Below, in pieces: positions 9,360 through 17,496 of a DNA stretch of 55,475 nucleotides. The translations under genes and the position numbers were made by a program. Origin of the DNA: Desulfobacterales bacterium (GTDB lineage Bacteria > Desulfobacterota > Desulfobacteria > Desulfobacterales > JAHEIW01); contig JASJAN010000058.1 of the NCBI GenBank assembly GCA_030066985.1, positions 1-55,475 on the forward strand. Reading direction: 5' to 3'. The stretch's first letter is position 1. Each line of letters begins with the position of its first letter. The notes below the pieces were generated by a model, which worked only from the letters and a program-made list of their open reading frames with translations, was not told where the DNA came from and searched no databases.

Positions 9360-10890
9360 TTATTTCCATTTTGCCAGAAAGAAACGCGGTACCGCATCCG
9401 GGTACGGTTTAAAATCCAGTTCCTTGGAAAAAGCGTAATTGGCTACCCAGGTAAACAGCGGTAGAACGTAAGCCTCCTCGGCGATTCGATTCAGCGCCTT
9501 ATTATAAACGGCTTTACGCTTGTCACGATCAATGGTTGAGTCGCCTTCTTTGAGCCAATCGCGCACTTGCTCATCTCTGGCAAAGTCCACTTCGGTAAAA
9601 TTATAAAAGCGACCGGTAATGTTGGAGATGTCATTGACACCGTACGAGCCCCAGGTCGTAAAGTTGAAGGTGACTTTGTTGCCGTACACTTTTTCCCGCA
9701 GGGCGGAATATTTCAGGAACTTAAGATTGGCCTTGATGCCCACCGTCTGCAGGTTGCCGATCATGGCTTCGGCATACGGACGATTGCGGTACCCATGCAG
9801 GTCGATTTCAAAGCCATTGGGATAGCCGGCTTCGGCCAGCAGTTTTTTTGCCTTGGCGGGGTTATAATCGTATTTGACGACATCAGCGGTGCAGCCGAAC
9901 TGGGTTGGGAAACAGTGCGAATGAATCACCCGCGATTGCCCGCCGACCAAATTGCGGGAGATGGCTTCACGATCGATAGCATGGCTGACGGCTTTTCTGA
10001 CCGCGGCTTTTTGAAACGGATTCTCACCGGTGCGACCGGCGGCATCCATTACCAGCCAGCCCACCCGCATTGTTTCAGCCTTCAACACCTGGACGTTGGG
10101 AACATTGGCCAGGCTGTCGGCTTGATCCTTGGGAACCTGATAGATCCAATCGAGCCCGCCGGTCATCAATTCGGCTGCCATGGTGGTGTCTTCCGGAATG
10201 GTGCGCTGGACCAGACGGCCGATCGAGGGTTGCCCTTTGGGGCTGTCTTTGAAGTAATTCTCATTTTTTTCAAAAACGATTCGCTTGCCCACCTCATGCT
10301 CCACGACCTTGTAAGGTCCGGTGCCAATGGGTTTGATGCCGAAACCCTTGGGGCCCACTTTGGCATAATATTCGTTCGGATAGATGGGGATATTGCCGGC
10401 CAGATATTCGAGAGCGGACGGAAAGGGCTGTTTCAAATACAGCTTGACTTTATAGGGGCCTAATTTTTCAGCACGATCGATCCAGTTAACATTACGTTGC
10501 ACCAAAACTTTGTTGTCCGGATTGCTGACAAAATTGATGGTGTAGACCACATCATCCGCATCGAATTTTTCACCATTGTGGAAGGTGATGCCCTGGCGCA
10601 GCTCAAATTCCATGGTGGTGTTATCAAGCCATTTGTATGATTTGGCCAGCAGGGGCTTGTACTGCAGCGTGTCCGGATCGCGGTACAAAAGGTCGTCACA
10701 AATCTGCCGGCTGACGATCATGCCTTCCCGGGCGGTATTAAAGTAACGGTCCAAGCTCTCCAATTCTTTTTTCCATGAGAAATATAGGGTGTCGTCCTTA
10801 TTTACCGGCAAGAGTCGGTGATACGGCCGCTGTCAGAAACGCCAGTGAAATGCATACGCAAACGAGTACCTTACACAGTTTTCCTGTCAT
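9360..10890 (-). CDS. Family 5 extracellular solute-binding protein, frameshifted after the signal peptide
   Basis: The mature part is a periplasmic peptide-binding protein of the DppA/OppA family: DTLYFSWKKELESLDRYF at its start, then DDLLYRDPDTLQYKPLLAKS, LRQGITFHNGEKFDADDVVY and the typical GTGPYKV segment. This frame begins only at a TTG (10811). Twenty-six codons upstream, an ATG at 10890 preceded by a strong AAAGGAGG starts a clear signal peptide (MTGKLCKVLVCVCISLAFL, then TAAVSPTLAGK) in another frame that meets TAA at 10800-10798. Removing one base there, T at 10800, would join the signal peptide exactly to KDDTLYF. Either the assembly has a one-base error, the gene is broken, or ribosomes shift frame. 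Coordinates cover the joined gene. It is the first gene of the ABC operon. Confidence 0.85.
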
Positions 10891-11168
10891 AAAAGTCCTC
10901 CTTTCGTTGTGTCATGCTGAAATGCGATTTGGAAAGTTTTTTGATCACCCCACTCCGCAAGTGTACTGCGGCTCCCCGGAGGTAACCCATAGGAATGCAG
11001 ATGCCTAAATGGCTATCACTGGTCACAAAGCGGTGTCAACTGAAAATCAGGATTTGTGTGCGATAATAGTCGCGGCGTTCTTACCTAACGGCTGGCGATT
11101 GATGATCGTTTGTGAGCGATATGGCAGAGACAGCTTACCCGCAGCTGGTATATTGACCACTGATCCGA

Positions 11169-11972
11169 TCAATAGAGATCCGGTCGGCGATTGGGCAGAA
11201 AATAGCGCATGCGGTGGCCCCTGACGTTTGCTATCTCCTCGGCCTTAAGGTCAGCGACAATCATATTTTCGGTGCCGCCGGTATCTTTTTTGAGGATGTG
11301 GCCGGCCGGATCCAGCGCGATCGCCAGACCGGGAAACTTGAGCTCGTTTTGATTGTCGCCGGTCTGATTACAGGCAATCACGTATAGACCGTTGTCAAAG
11401 GCGCGCGCGGAAAGGTGCCGCATCCAGGAATCAAATTTTTCAACGGGTGTGCCCCGCGGAGAGGCGTGCGGCATAAAGAGCGCATCGGCCCCGTCAAGGG
11501 CCATGCGTGTGGCAAGTTCGGGAAAATGGACATCATAGCAGAGTTGGATACCCAGTTTGAACCCGTTGATGTCAAACAGCGGGATGGTATCGCCTGCCGT
11601 GAAAATTTGCTGTTCGGGAGGGGCGATATGGACTTTGCGGTATACGCCAACGATGCCCTGGGTGGTGGCTACCAGGTGACTGGCAAACACGCGGCCGGCA
11701 AGGTCGGCCTCGGCTAATCCGGCCAGAACGGCGATATCAAATTCTTGTGCCATTGCCGCTACCGACTCACTGATGGGCCCCGGCACGCGCTCGGCTACCT
11801 TTTGTATATTGGCGCGGGTGCTGTACCCGGTAATGTTCATCTCGGGGAAACAAACCAATTGCGCGCCCTCTTTTTGGGCGGCTTCAACCCACCCGGCCAT
11901 GCGATCCAGATTATCGGCAATTCGACCCATCGGGCAATTCAATATAACAGCAGCAATGCGTAAATCCTTCAT
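11169..11972 (-). CDS. Carbon-nitrogen hydrolase (nitrilase superfamily)
   Basis: The 267-residue enzyme has the full catalytic triad of the superfamily: Glu44 in CFPEMNITGY, Lys113 in YRKVHIAP and Cys145 in GIQLCYDVHFPEL. Such enzymes hydrolyse amides or N-carbamoyl groups; lack of extra domains and the loose context do not allow a substrate. The ATG at 11972 (MKDLRIAAV) is preferred over TTG codons just upstream. The gene stands alone on the minus strand, upstream of the peptide transporter by about 280 bases and downstream of the Ahb-like gene. Confidence 0.88.
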   Translation of the reverse strand: MKDLRIAAVILNCPMGRIADNLDRMAGWVEAAQKEGAQLVCFPEMNITGYSTRANIQKVAERVPGPISESVAAMAQEFDIAVLAGLAEADLAGRVFASHLVATTQGIVGVYRKVHIAPPEQQIFTAGDTIPLFDINGFKLGIQLCYDVHFPELATRMALDGADALFMPHASPRGTPVEKFDSWMRHLSARAFDNGLYVIACNQTGDNQNELKFPGLAIALDPAGHILKKDTGGTENMIVADLKAEEIANVRGHRMRYFLPNRRPDLY

Positions 11973-12037
11973 ATTCAACAAGGCTCTTCAATGATTTGGG
12001 CTGCTTCCTAAAGCCAGCAACGCCTATTTAACTATCA

Positions 12038-12113
12038 GGTTCAGGGTTCCGCGTTCAGGGTTCAGAGGTTAAGAACTCTGAACCTTTGAACCTTGAACCC
12101 AGAACCTTTGAAC
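12038..12113. repeat. Inverted tandem-word repeat (GTTCAGGGTTC / TGAACCTTTGAACC)
   Basis: The spacer consists of GGTTCAGGGTTC words followed by their complements TGAACCT, TTGAACC and TGAACCC, so that each half can pair with the other through the centre near 12073. It abuts the stop codon of the Ahb-like gene. The same TGAACCT words occur after rubrerythrin (34077-34110). Confidence 0.5.
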
Positions 12114-12584
12114 CTATATTTTAAACTCCGCTTTAATCTTAAACACATCAGTTGCCGGTAGATTAAGGATATCGGTAACACCGGTTTCCGCTGCGATTTG
12201 TTTCAGGTTGGCTTCTATTTCATCCATGCTGGGGGCAATAAACGTAAACCAGACATTAAACGAATTTTCGCGACGATAGTTGTGGGTAACCCCCGGATAA
12301 CGGTTTACGACTCGGGCAAATTGCTTGATTTTATCGGGCGGCACTTTGGCAGCGCACAGGGTACTGACAAATCCCAACGCGGGCGGCGTGAAATTGCCGC
12401 CGATTCGACGGATAATCCCAGCGTCTTTCAACCGTCGGACGCGCTTTAAAACGTCATCCTCCGATATTTCCAGCTCCTGGCCGATGGTGCGGTAAGGCCG
12501 GGGGGTCAGGGGGAAATCGGACTGAATCCGGTTTAAAATTGCGCGGTCGACATCATCGATGTTCACTTCAGCAGGACTGTTCAT
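12114..12584 (-). CDS. Siroheme decarboxylase subunit (AhbA/AhbB-like), Lrp/AsnC fold
   Basis: The 156-residue protein has an AsnC-type helix-turn-helix (residues about 10-70: ISEDDVLKRVRRLKDAGIIRR) joined to a C-terminal RAM-like domain with YPGVTHNYRRENSFNVWFTF. That last motif, histidine-asparagine-tyrosine followed by a WFTF, marks the Ahb proteins, which decarboxylate siroheme to didecarboxysiroheme in the alternative heme pathway of sulfate reducers and archaea, rather than true Lrp regulators. AhbA and AhbB are similar to each other and usually adjacent; only one copy is seen here, so the assignment to A or B is left open. Regulator function cannot be excluded. Confidence 0.78.
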   Translation of the reverse strand: MNSPAEVNIDDVDRAILNRIQSDFPLTPRPYRTIGQELEISEDDVLKRVRRLKDAGIIRRIGGNFTPPALGFVSTLCAAKVPPDKIKQFARVVNRYPGVTHNYRRENSFNVWFTFIAPSMDEIEANLKQIAAETGVTDILNLPATDVFKIKAEFKI

Positions 12585-12675
12585 AACCTAATATCCTTAT
12601 GATTATTGCATGAAAATTAATGAAATGATGTTAATTTCCATGGATTCATGGCTTAATGTCCTTTTGAATATTGCA

Positions 12676-12772
12676 CGAGTCGGAAGCTTTCATATGCAAG
12701 GCATTTAAGGGCGAAGCTATAGAGAACTATGTTTCGTCCTTAATAACGCGGCAGATGGAAGCCTCCGTCTCG
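12676..12772. repeat. Dispersed palindromic element, copy A
   Basis: The 322-base spacer between the Ahb-like gene and YjbQ holds a two-level palindrome. The outer arms 12676-12693 and 12755-12772 pair with three mismatches, and the inner hairpin 12705-12743 starts TTAAGG and ends CCTTAA around a core GCTATAGAGAACTATG. A copy in the reverse orientation lies at 54794-54889 and a shorter relative at 22471-22568. The rest of the spacer shows nothing recognisable. Confidence 0.75.
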
Positions 12773-12906
12773 CCCACAGGGTGGAAATTAATGCGATAAT
12801 AAAGATTTTCATCCTTATTCCTTGATAGCTAATTTGGCCTATTGTGTCGGTTTTTTAATGCGCTGCAACTATTTGTAAATTTTGCTTCTCATTAATTTCC
12901 ATGCAA

Positions 12907-13311
12907 TTAGGATTGGAATTTTGCATCCATTATGTGCACATGGATCTTGCGCGTTCGCGGCCCGTCAAATTCACAGAAAAAAATTCCCTGCCAGGTGCCG
13001 AGCACCAGAGCGCCGTTTTCAATGGCGATCAACTCAGATGCACCGACCAGTGTTGCTTTCACATGCGCCGGCGAGTTGCCTTCCATGTGTTTATAATTGG
13101 CTTCCCAGGGAACGATCTGGTTTAAGACCATCATAATATCACCGCGCACGCTTGGATCGGCGCTCTCATTGATGGTCACCGCGCCGGTGGTGTGAGGCAC
13201 GTACAGCATGCACAGGCCGTCGCGAATGCCGGATTTGTTAACCGCTTTTGCAATCTGGGATGTAATATCAATCAACTCGGTGCGCGTTGAGGTTTTCACG
13301 CTTAAAATCAT
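12907..13311 (-). CDS. YjbQ family protein (UPF0047)
   Basis: The 134-residue product matches the YjbQ family: MLYVPHTTGAVTINESADPS (His and Thr of the conserved pocket), VRGDIMMVLNQIVPW, HMEGNSPAHVKATLVG and LGTWQGIFFCEFDGPR. Members have been reported to have weak thiamine-phosphate synthase activity, but the physiological role is unsettled. The family length is about 130-140 residues, so the gene is complete. It lies 79 bases after dsrC on the same strand, but a strong terminator separates them. Confidence 0.92.
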   Translation of the reverse strand: MILSVKTSTRTELIDITSQIAKAVNKSGIRDGLCMLYVPHTTGAVTINESADPSVRGDIMMVLNQIVPWEANYKHMEGNSPAHVKATLVGASELIAIENGALVLGTWQGIFFCEFDGPRTRKIHVHIMDAKFQS

Positions 13312-13327
13312 AAGGCCCTCCTAAACA

Positions 13328-13358
13328 AAAAGGCCCTGCACAAGCTGCAGGGCCTTTT
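13328..13358 (-). terminator. Rho-independent terminator after dsrC
   Basis: Perfect 13-base stem (13328-13340 with 13346-13358) around a five-base loop. The outer A and T runs provide a U tract for a minus-strand transcript, and the hairpin sits 32 bases after the dsrC stop. The A run on the other side makes it usable in both directions. Confidence 0.9.
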
Positions 13359-13389
13359 GAAAATAAAATGTGTTCAGGATTTCGGAAGA

Positions 13390-13707
13390 TTAGACACATC
13401 CGGTGGGTTTTGGAAGGCCGGCCATCTTACAGGCGCCTTTACCCGGTCCGGATGGAAACAATTCATAGATATGTTTCAGTTTGAAACCGGTGACTTTGGA
13501 AAGCACGCGAACCATCGGGGCAATACCGTTTTTCTCATAGTAGTCGCGCAGCACATCGATCACTTTTTGGTGCTCTTCATTCAGCTCCTCGATGCCTTCT
13601 TCTTTTTTAACCCATTGGACCCACTCTTCGCACCAGTTGTCATATGAATCGATGAATCCGTCTTCGTCGACCGTAAATTCTTTTCCCATGAATTCTACAC
13701 TTGGCAT
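13390..13707 (-). CDS. dsrC: DsrC / TusE family sulfur-carrier protein
   Basis: The 105-residue protein has the whole DsrC fold: MPSVEFMGKEFTVDEDGFI, then WCEEWVQWVKKEEGI, VIDVLRDYYEKNGIAPMVR and the C-terminal swinging arm with two cysteines ten residues apart (Cys93 and Cys104; ...GKGACKMAGLPKPTGCV). In sulfate reducers these cysteines carry the trisulfide made by dissimilatory sulfite reductase, which is then reduced by membrane or cytoplasmic Hdr-like complexes. Only true DsrC keeps both cysteines. It is encoded 230 bases after flxA on the same strand, with its own promoter-like sequence and a terminator, as expected for a highly expressed separate transcript. Confidence 0.95.
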   Translation of the reverse strand: MPSVEFMGKEFTVDEDGFIDSYDNWCEEWVQWVKKEEGIEELNEEHQKVIDVLRDYYEKNGIAPMVRVLSKVTGFKLKHIYELFPSGPGKGACKMAGLPKPTGCV

Positions 13708-13793
13708 TTAAACATCCTCCTTGTTGATGATTAATATGTAAAAGGTTATCTATTGCGGCCGCAGCCTTTTGAGCTTAAATTTAAAAAGCATTT

Positions 13794-13821
13794 TTTATCG
13801 TAATTGGCATCACATTGTCAA
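13794..13821 (-). promoter_or_regulatory. Sigma-70-type promoter of dsrC
   Basis: On the minus strand TTGACA (13821-13816) is followed after 16 bases by GATAAA (13799-13794). The first base of the transcript would be near 13787, giving an 80-base leader before the dsrC ATG. The -35 is perfect, the -10 matches four of six. Confidence 0.55.
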
Positions 13822-13936
13822 CATAAAAGATGCACATTTGTTTTCAAACTGCAAACCGACTGTTTTCAATGTCCTTTAAATTATAATAACAAGTAATATT
13901 AGTTGGTTAATAAAAAACGAGGGGGGATTTTGTGCC

Positions 13937-14782
13937 TTAATACTCCCGGGGGGTTTTGTTGATTTCTTCAAGGGTAAAAACAGGCCCGTCTTTACAAACG
14001 AATTCCTTGCCGATATTGCAGCGGCCGCACATGCCGATACCGCATTTCATGCGATTTTCAAGTGACATGATAATGCGATCATCCGTATAACCGATTTTAT
14101 CCAACACCGGCTGGGTAAACTTTATCATGATGGGCGGGCCGCACACGATGGCATATGTGTCTTCGCCGCCCGGGGGCGCTTTTTGCTCGGTGATGGTCGG
14201 CGTAAAACCGGTGTTGTATTTCCAGTTGGGATCATCGGTGCCGTCGACGGTAATGTGCATGTTGATGTCATCTCTTTTTTCCCACTCAATCAGCTCATCC
14301 CAGTACATCAACATGCCCGGTGTGCGAGCACCATAGATAACATGAATATCCTTAAATTTAGATCTGTTGGCCGGATCCAGCATGTAAACGATCGATGAAC
14401 GCAGGGTGGTGAAAGCAAATCCGCCGCCGATCAGCAATACGTTTTTACCCTCCATTTGCTCCCATGGATACCAGTTGCCCAGGGGACCGCGAATACCCAT
14501 GATATCGCCTTCTTTCATGGCGTGCAGATATGACGATACCAGCCCCACCTTGTTGACGGTAAACATAACGTAGCCTTTTTCCGTCGGCGATGAGGCAATT
14601 CCGATCGGTATTTCGCCTTTGCCGGTCACAGACAGTTCGGCAAACTGACCGGCGCGGTAGCTGAATTTTTCTTCATCTTCCGGATTCAAGAAAACAAATC
14701 TAAACGTTTTCAAATTTTTATCTTCGGTTTCAACACTGATGTTATCAATGCGAACCGGATAAGGTAGATATGGATTTAACAC
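13937..14782 (-). CDS. flxA: FAD/NAD(P)H-binding subunit of Hdr/Flx complex (FlxA-like)
   Basis: The 281-residue protein has a ferredoxin-reductase-type FAD domain (YRAGQFAELSV, then IGIASSPTEKGYV) and an NAD(P)-binding domain (NVLLIGGGFAFTTLRSS, later YAIVCGPPIMIKF). The C-terminus holds a CGIGMCGRCNIG cysteine set that binds a 2Fe-2S cluster, as in dihydroorotate dehydrogenase PyrK and anaerobic sulfite reductase AsrB. In Flx-Hdr complexes this is the entry point for NAD(P)H electrons. It is the last gene of the operon running from hdrA, 27 bases after flxB. Confidence 0.85.
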   Translation of the reverse strand: MLNPYLPYPVRIDNISVETEDKNLKTFRFVFLNPEDEEKFSYRAGQFAELSVTGKGEIPIGIASSPTEKGYVMFTVNKVGLVSSYLHAMKEGDIMGIRGPLGNWYPWEQMEGKNVLLIGGGFAFTTLRSSIVYMLDPANRSKFKDIHVIYGARTPGMLMYWDELIEWEKRDDINMHITVDGTDDPNWKYNTGFTPTITEQKAPPGGEDTYAIVCGPPIMIKFTQPVLDKIGYTDDRIIMSLENRMKCGIGMCGRCNIGKEFVCKDGPVFTLEEINKTPREY

Positions 14783-14809
14783 GATGATCCCCCTTAACCA
14801 TTCAAACCA

Positions 14810-15877
14810 TTAAACTTCGCATGCATCTGCTGAAGCGACGTGGCTGTTCATATAGCCGCAAACGCGGCGGATGTCGATATTTACCGGGCAAAGACGGATG
14901 CAGCGGCCGCAGCCGACGCATTGTATGCCGGCGTTATATTTATCGACATAATATTTGAGCTTATGCATAAATCGCTGACGAACCCGGTGCAACTGTGTGC
15001 CCCGGGGATTGTGACCGGAACCATGCAGGGTAAACAGCGGGTACATGCAGCTGTCCCAGTTGCGAATGCGACAACCCCTGCTGCCGCGGTTTTCATCCTG
15101 GATATCAAAACACCAGCAGGTCGGGCACACATAAGTGCAGGTGCCGCAGTTGATGCATGAAAAGGAAACTTCCTCCCAGAATTTGGCTGCGTATAATTCG
15201 TTGGTGTCGATTTGCCGCAGGTTGTCAGTCTTGACAAAAGCCGATATTTTTTCTTCGGCGGCCTTCTTTTTGGCCTCAATTTCTTTTACGGCGGGCTGCT
15301 CGTCTACCGCTTCTGTCCATCCGGCCGCTGCCAGAAAGGCTTCACCCTTGTCGCTGAGAACCTTGGCCCAGTATTGGTCGCCGTTGTCAATCAGCAGAAC
15401 ATCCAACGCTTCTTCATGATAGGGGCCGCAGCCGGCAGTGGTGCAAAAACAGGTGGTGCACGGTGATTCACAGGCCAACCCCACAAGAGTGGTGGCTTCG
15501 TATGCATTCAGCCAATACGGATCCTTATAATCGTTTGTGTCAAAATTAAGCCTGACCAGCTCAAAGGCCTTGGCGTCGCAGGGGCGGATGCCGATTACTG
15601 CTTGGGGGGAATAATTTTTATCGACTTCCTTGAGGATGTGGTGGTCTTCGTCGTTTTCATCCAGAGAATATTCAAACATCACTTCCGTTTGGGGATAAAT
15701 GATCGATTTAGGTGATAGGCGCGTATTTAAACAGCTTAAATCCGGCAATTGCCCGGCTTCGAGCTGCTTAAAATTGTGGAAATCCGCCTCCTTGACCGGA
15801 CCGAACAGACGATACGCCTCAAATAATTTTTTGATACCGCCTTCCCAGTTCTCCTTGTCTATCTTAACGATTGTCAT
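14810..15877 (-). CDS. flxB: 4Fe-4S subunit, AsrA/FlxB-like
   Basis: The 355-residue protein starts with a region like anaerobic sulfite reductase subunit A (QLPDLSCLNTRLSPKSI, then QAVIGIRPCDAKAF), has a cysteine-rich stretch ACESPCTTCFCTTAGCGPY, and ends with two ferredoxin-type clusters, CINCGTCTYVCPTCWC and CVGCGRCIRLCPVNI. These features fit a soluble electron-relay subunit that takes electrons from the FlxA flavin towards MvhD/HdrA. Position between flxC and flxA supports this. AsrA itself works with AsrC, which is absent here, so an assimilatory sulfite reductase is unlikely. Confidence 0.82.
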   Translation of the reverse strand: MTIVKIDKENWEGGIKKLFEAYRLFGPVKEADFHNFKQLEAGQLPDLSCLNTRLSPKSIIYPQTEVMFEYSLDENDEDHHILKEVDKNYSPQAVIGIRPCDAKAFELVRLNFDTNDYKDPYWLNAYEATTLVGLACESPCTTCFCTTAGCGPYHEEALDVLLIDNGDQYWAKVLSDKGEAFLAAAGWTEAVDEQPAVKEIEAKKKAAEEKISAFVKTDNLRQIDTNELYAAKFWEEVSFSCINCGTCTYVCPTCWCFDIQDENRGSRGCRIRNWDSCMYPLFTLHGSGHNPRGTQLHRVRQRFMHKLKYYVDKYNAGIQCVGCGRCIRLCPVNIDIRRVCGYMNSHVASADACEV

Positions 15878-15956
15878 AATGACTACCTTAGTCTGTCAGT
15901 TGTTAGTTGTTAGTTGGGATGGCAACGGACAACACGCGACGGACAACGGACGTATA

Positions 15957-16904
15957 TTATTTAATAAAATCATCCGGATCGCCGGGTTTATAGGTGTCCA
16001 GAGGCGGACGTACATCCGGGTCCAGACCCGCTTCCCAGCCAAACAGCTCCAGACAATCCTTTTCAAGCTTTTTGGTAAAAACACGCATGTTGATGCCCAC
16101 CGGGCACGAGCGCTCACAGGCGCCACAATCGGTGCAGCGGCCGGCGCAATGGTAAGCCCTTAAAAAATGAAATGTGCTCACATCCGTGGCGTCCTGGCCC
16201 TTGCCCACCCATTGCGGTCGGGATTCATCGGTAAAACAGGTTGGGCAATAGCACAGCGGGCAAGCATTGCGGCAGGCGTAACACCGGATGCAGGGTTCCA
16301 GCAATTTTTCAAAGTAGGCCGCTTTTTCCTGTGTTGACAGGGCTTCAATTTCGCGCACATCTGCATAACGGTCTACGTCGGTCTGCTCGTCGACCAAATC
16401 GGCGACCAGTTCATCATAAATAACCGGATTGCGGTGATTGCACACCAAGCAATTTTGCTGGAGCACATCTTTTTTGTTCAATATTTTTTCAAATCCCGCG
16501 CCTTTGACGGTAATATTATGTTCATCTTCGGTGACGTCATCAATCTCTTGCTCGAACATAGCGGACATTTTGCGTCGATCGATCATCCCTTTGCAGGGGA
16601 CACCGATAATGACGACCTGGTCTCGTTTGATTTTGTTTTCAATGATATGGGTCACGATATTGCGGGAATCGCATCCTTTAGCCAGAATGCCGATTTTCTC
16701 GGTGCGGTTTGTCAGATAATTGCACAGATTAATACCGCAATTGCTGTCCCAGACGAAGTGTTTAACCGCTTCAGGGGATCTGGCAAAATGGGGCTCATTC
16801 ATCATCGAGATGGTTCCTTTGCGGAACCCGATGATCATTTCCACCTGGCCTTCTTCCAAGAGCCGTTTGGAGATTTCCTTGATTTTATCAATGTAGCTTA
16901 ACAT
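15957..16904 (-). CDS. flxC: 4Fe-4S subunit, FlxC-like
   Basis: The 315-residue protein has an N-terminal domain like the F420-hydrogenase/dehydrogenase beta-subunit family (IGILAKGCDSRNIVTHI, VVIIGVPCKGMIDRR, NCLVCNHRNPVIYD) and a C-terminal double 4Fe-4S module (CIRCYACRNACPLCYCPTCF and CTDCGACERSCPVGI). It likely relays electrons between FlxB and the MvhD/HdrA pair. The ATG at 16904 is preceded by GAGGT; an upstream TTG (16913) would overlap mvhD. One base separates it from the mvhD stop, so the two are coupled. Confidence 0.8.
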   Translation of the reverse strand: MLSYIDKIKEISKRLLEEGQVEMIIGFRKGTISMMNEPHFARSPEAVKHFVWDSNCGINLCNYLTNRTEKIGILAKGCDSRNIVTHIIENKIKRDQVVIIGVPCKGMIDRRKMSAMFEQEIDDVTEDEHNITVKGAGFEKILNKKDVLQQNCLVCNHRNPVIYDELVADLVDEQTDVDRYADVREIEALSTQEKAAYFEKLLEPCIRCYACRNACPLCYCPTCFTDESRPQWVGKGQDATDVSTFHFLRAYHCAGRCTDCGACERSCPVGINMRVFTKKLEKDCLELFGWEAGLDPDVRPPLDTYKPGDPDDFIK

Positions 16905-16905
16905 C

Positions 16906-17337
16906 TTAAGCAACCTCTGGCATGGATTTGACTAATGTTTTATTCGGTCCCAGTTCTTTGATGGCCTGGGTGACTTCGGTGACCACCTGGACAAATTTGG
17001 TGGATTCTGCCGAGGAGACCCAGGAAAACTGCAGGCGGCCGGGTTCAATTCCCATATGCTCCATCAGATTTTGAAACAGGGCAAACTTGCGTCGGGCGTA
17101 GTAATTACCTTCCAGGTAATGGCATTCGCCGGGATGTCACCCGGATACCCAGACGCCGTCCGCGCCCTCACGCAAGGCGGCCATAAAAAACTTAGGATCC
17201 ATTCTGCCGGTGCAGGGGATGCGAACCACGCGGATGTTGGATGGATATTCCATTCGCCCAACTCCGGCCAGGTCGGCAGCACCATAGCTGCACCAGTTGC
17301 ACAAAAAGGCAACTATTTTGGGTTCCCAATCAGACAT
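16906..17337 (-). CDS. mvhD: MvhD/FlxD-like hydrogenase iron-sulfur subunit, predicted selenoprotein (Sec67)
   Basis: The 143-residue reading frame starts at ATG 17337 ([19 protein letters not shown]) behind a GGAG site and passes through an in-frame TGA at 17139-17137 before ending at TAA 16906. The part after TGA keeps the family sequence ([18 protein letters not shown] and [17 protein letters not shown]), so the TGA replaces the cysteine of the usual SGCHPGDCHY motif, and a 7-base-pair hairpin follows it. The cysteines C13 and C16, the one in IPCTGR, Sec67 and the one in GECHY would hold the 2Fe-2S cluster. MvhD hands electrons to HdrA in bifurcating complexes. Reading TGA as a stop would leave only 66 residues and lose the conserved half. 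Confidence 0.88.
17104..17120 (-). promoter_or_regulatory. Candidate SECIS hairpin of mvhD
   Basis: Just after the TGA (17139-17137) the minus strand has ATTACCT, GGA, AGGTAAT, a perfect 7-base-pair stem with a three-base loop beginning 17 bases after the TGA. Position and size fit a bacterial selenocysteine insertion element bound by SelB. It lies within the coding sequence. Confidence 0.6.
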
Positions 17338-17363
17338 TTCTAAAACTCCTTTTAACAAGTGCG

Positions 17364-17467
17364 CTAAAGTTGGAAATGATCTAAAGTGCCTAAAGTGAAG
17401 GAATGCTATCATTTATACTAAAGATGGAGCGGAGCGACACTATAACTTTAGTCACTCCACACTTTAG
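17364..17467. repeat. Inverted tandem-word repeat CTAAAGT / ACTTTAG between hdrA and mvhD
   Basis: CTAAAGT occurs three times (17364, 17381, 17390) and its complement ACTTTAG twice (17445, 17461) within the 159-base spacer inside the Hdr operon. The halves could form a large imperfect hairpin in the mRNA between hdrA and mvhD, which might set their relative expression. Confidence 0.5.
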
Positions 17468-17496
17468 TTCATTTTAGTCAATTTTGGTGTTCAATA

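Noticed and set aside
9567-10463. 298-codon plus-strand frame opposite the solute-binding protein
   Set aside because: Overlaps fully a conserved gene on the other strand and shows no family motifs.
11009-11224. 71-codon plus-strand frame between the peptide operon and the amidase
   Set aside because: It overlaps the amidase 3' end, has no ribosome site and odd composition.
17137-17412. Truncated 66-residue MvhD ending at TGA
   Set aside because: The conserved C-terminal half follows the TGA in frame, with a hairpin, so selenocysteine is the better reading.
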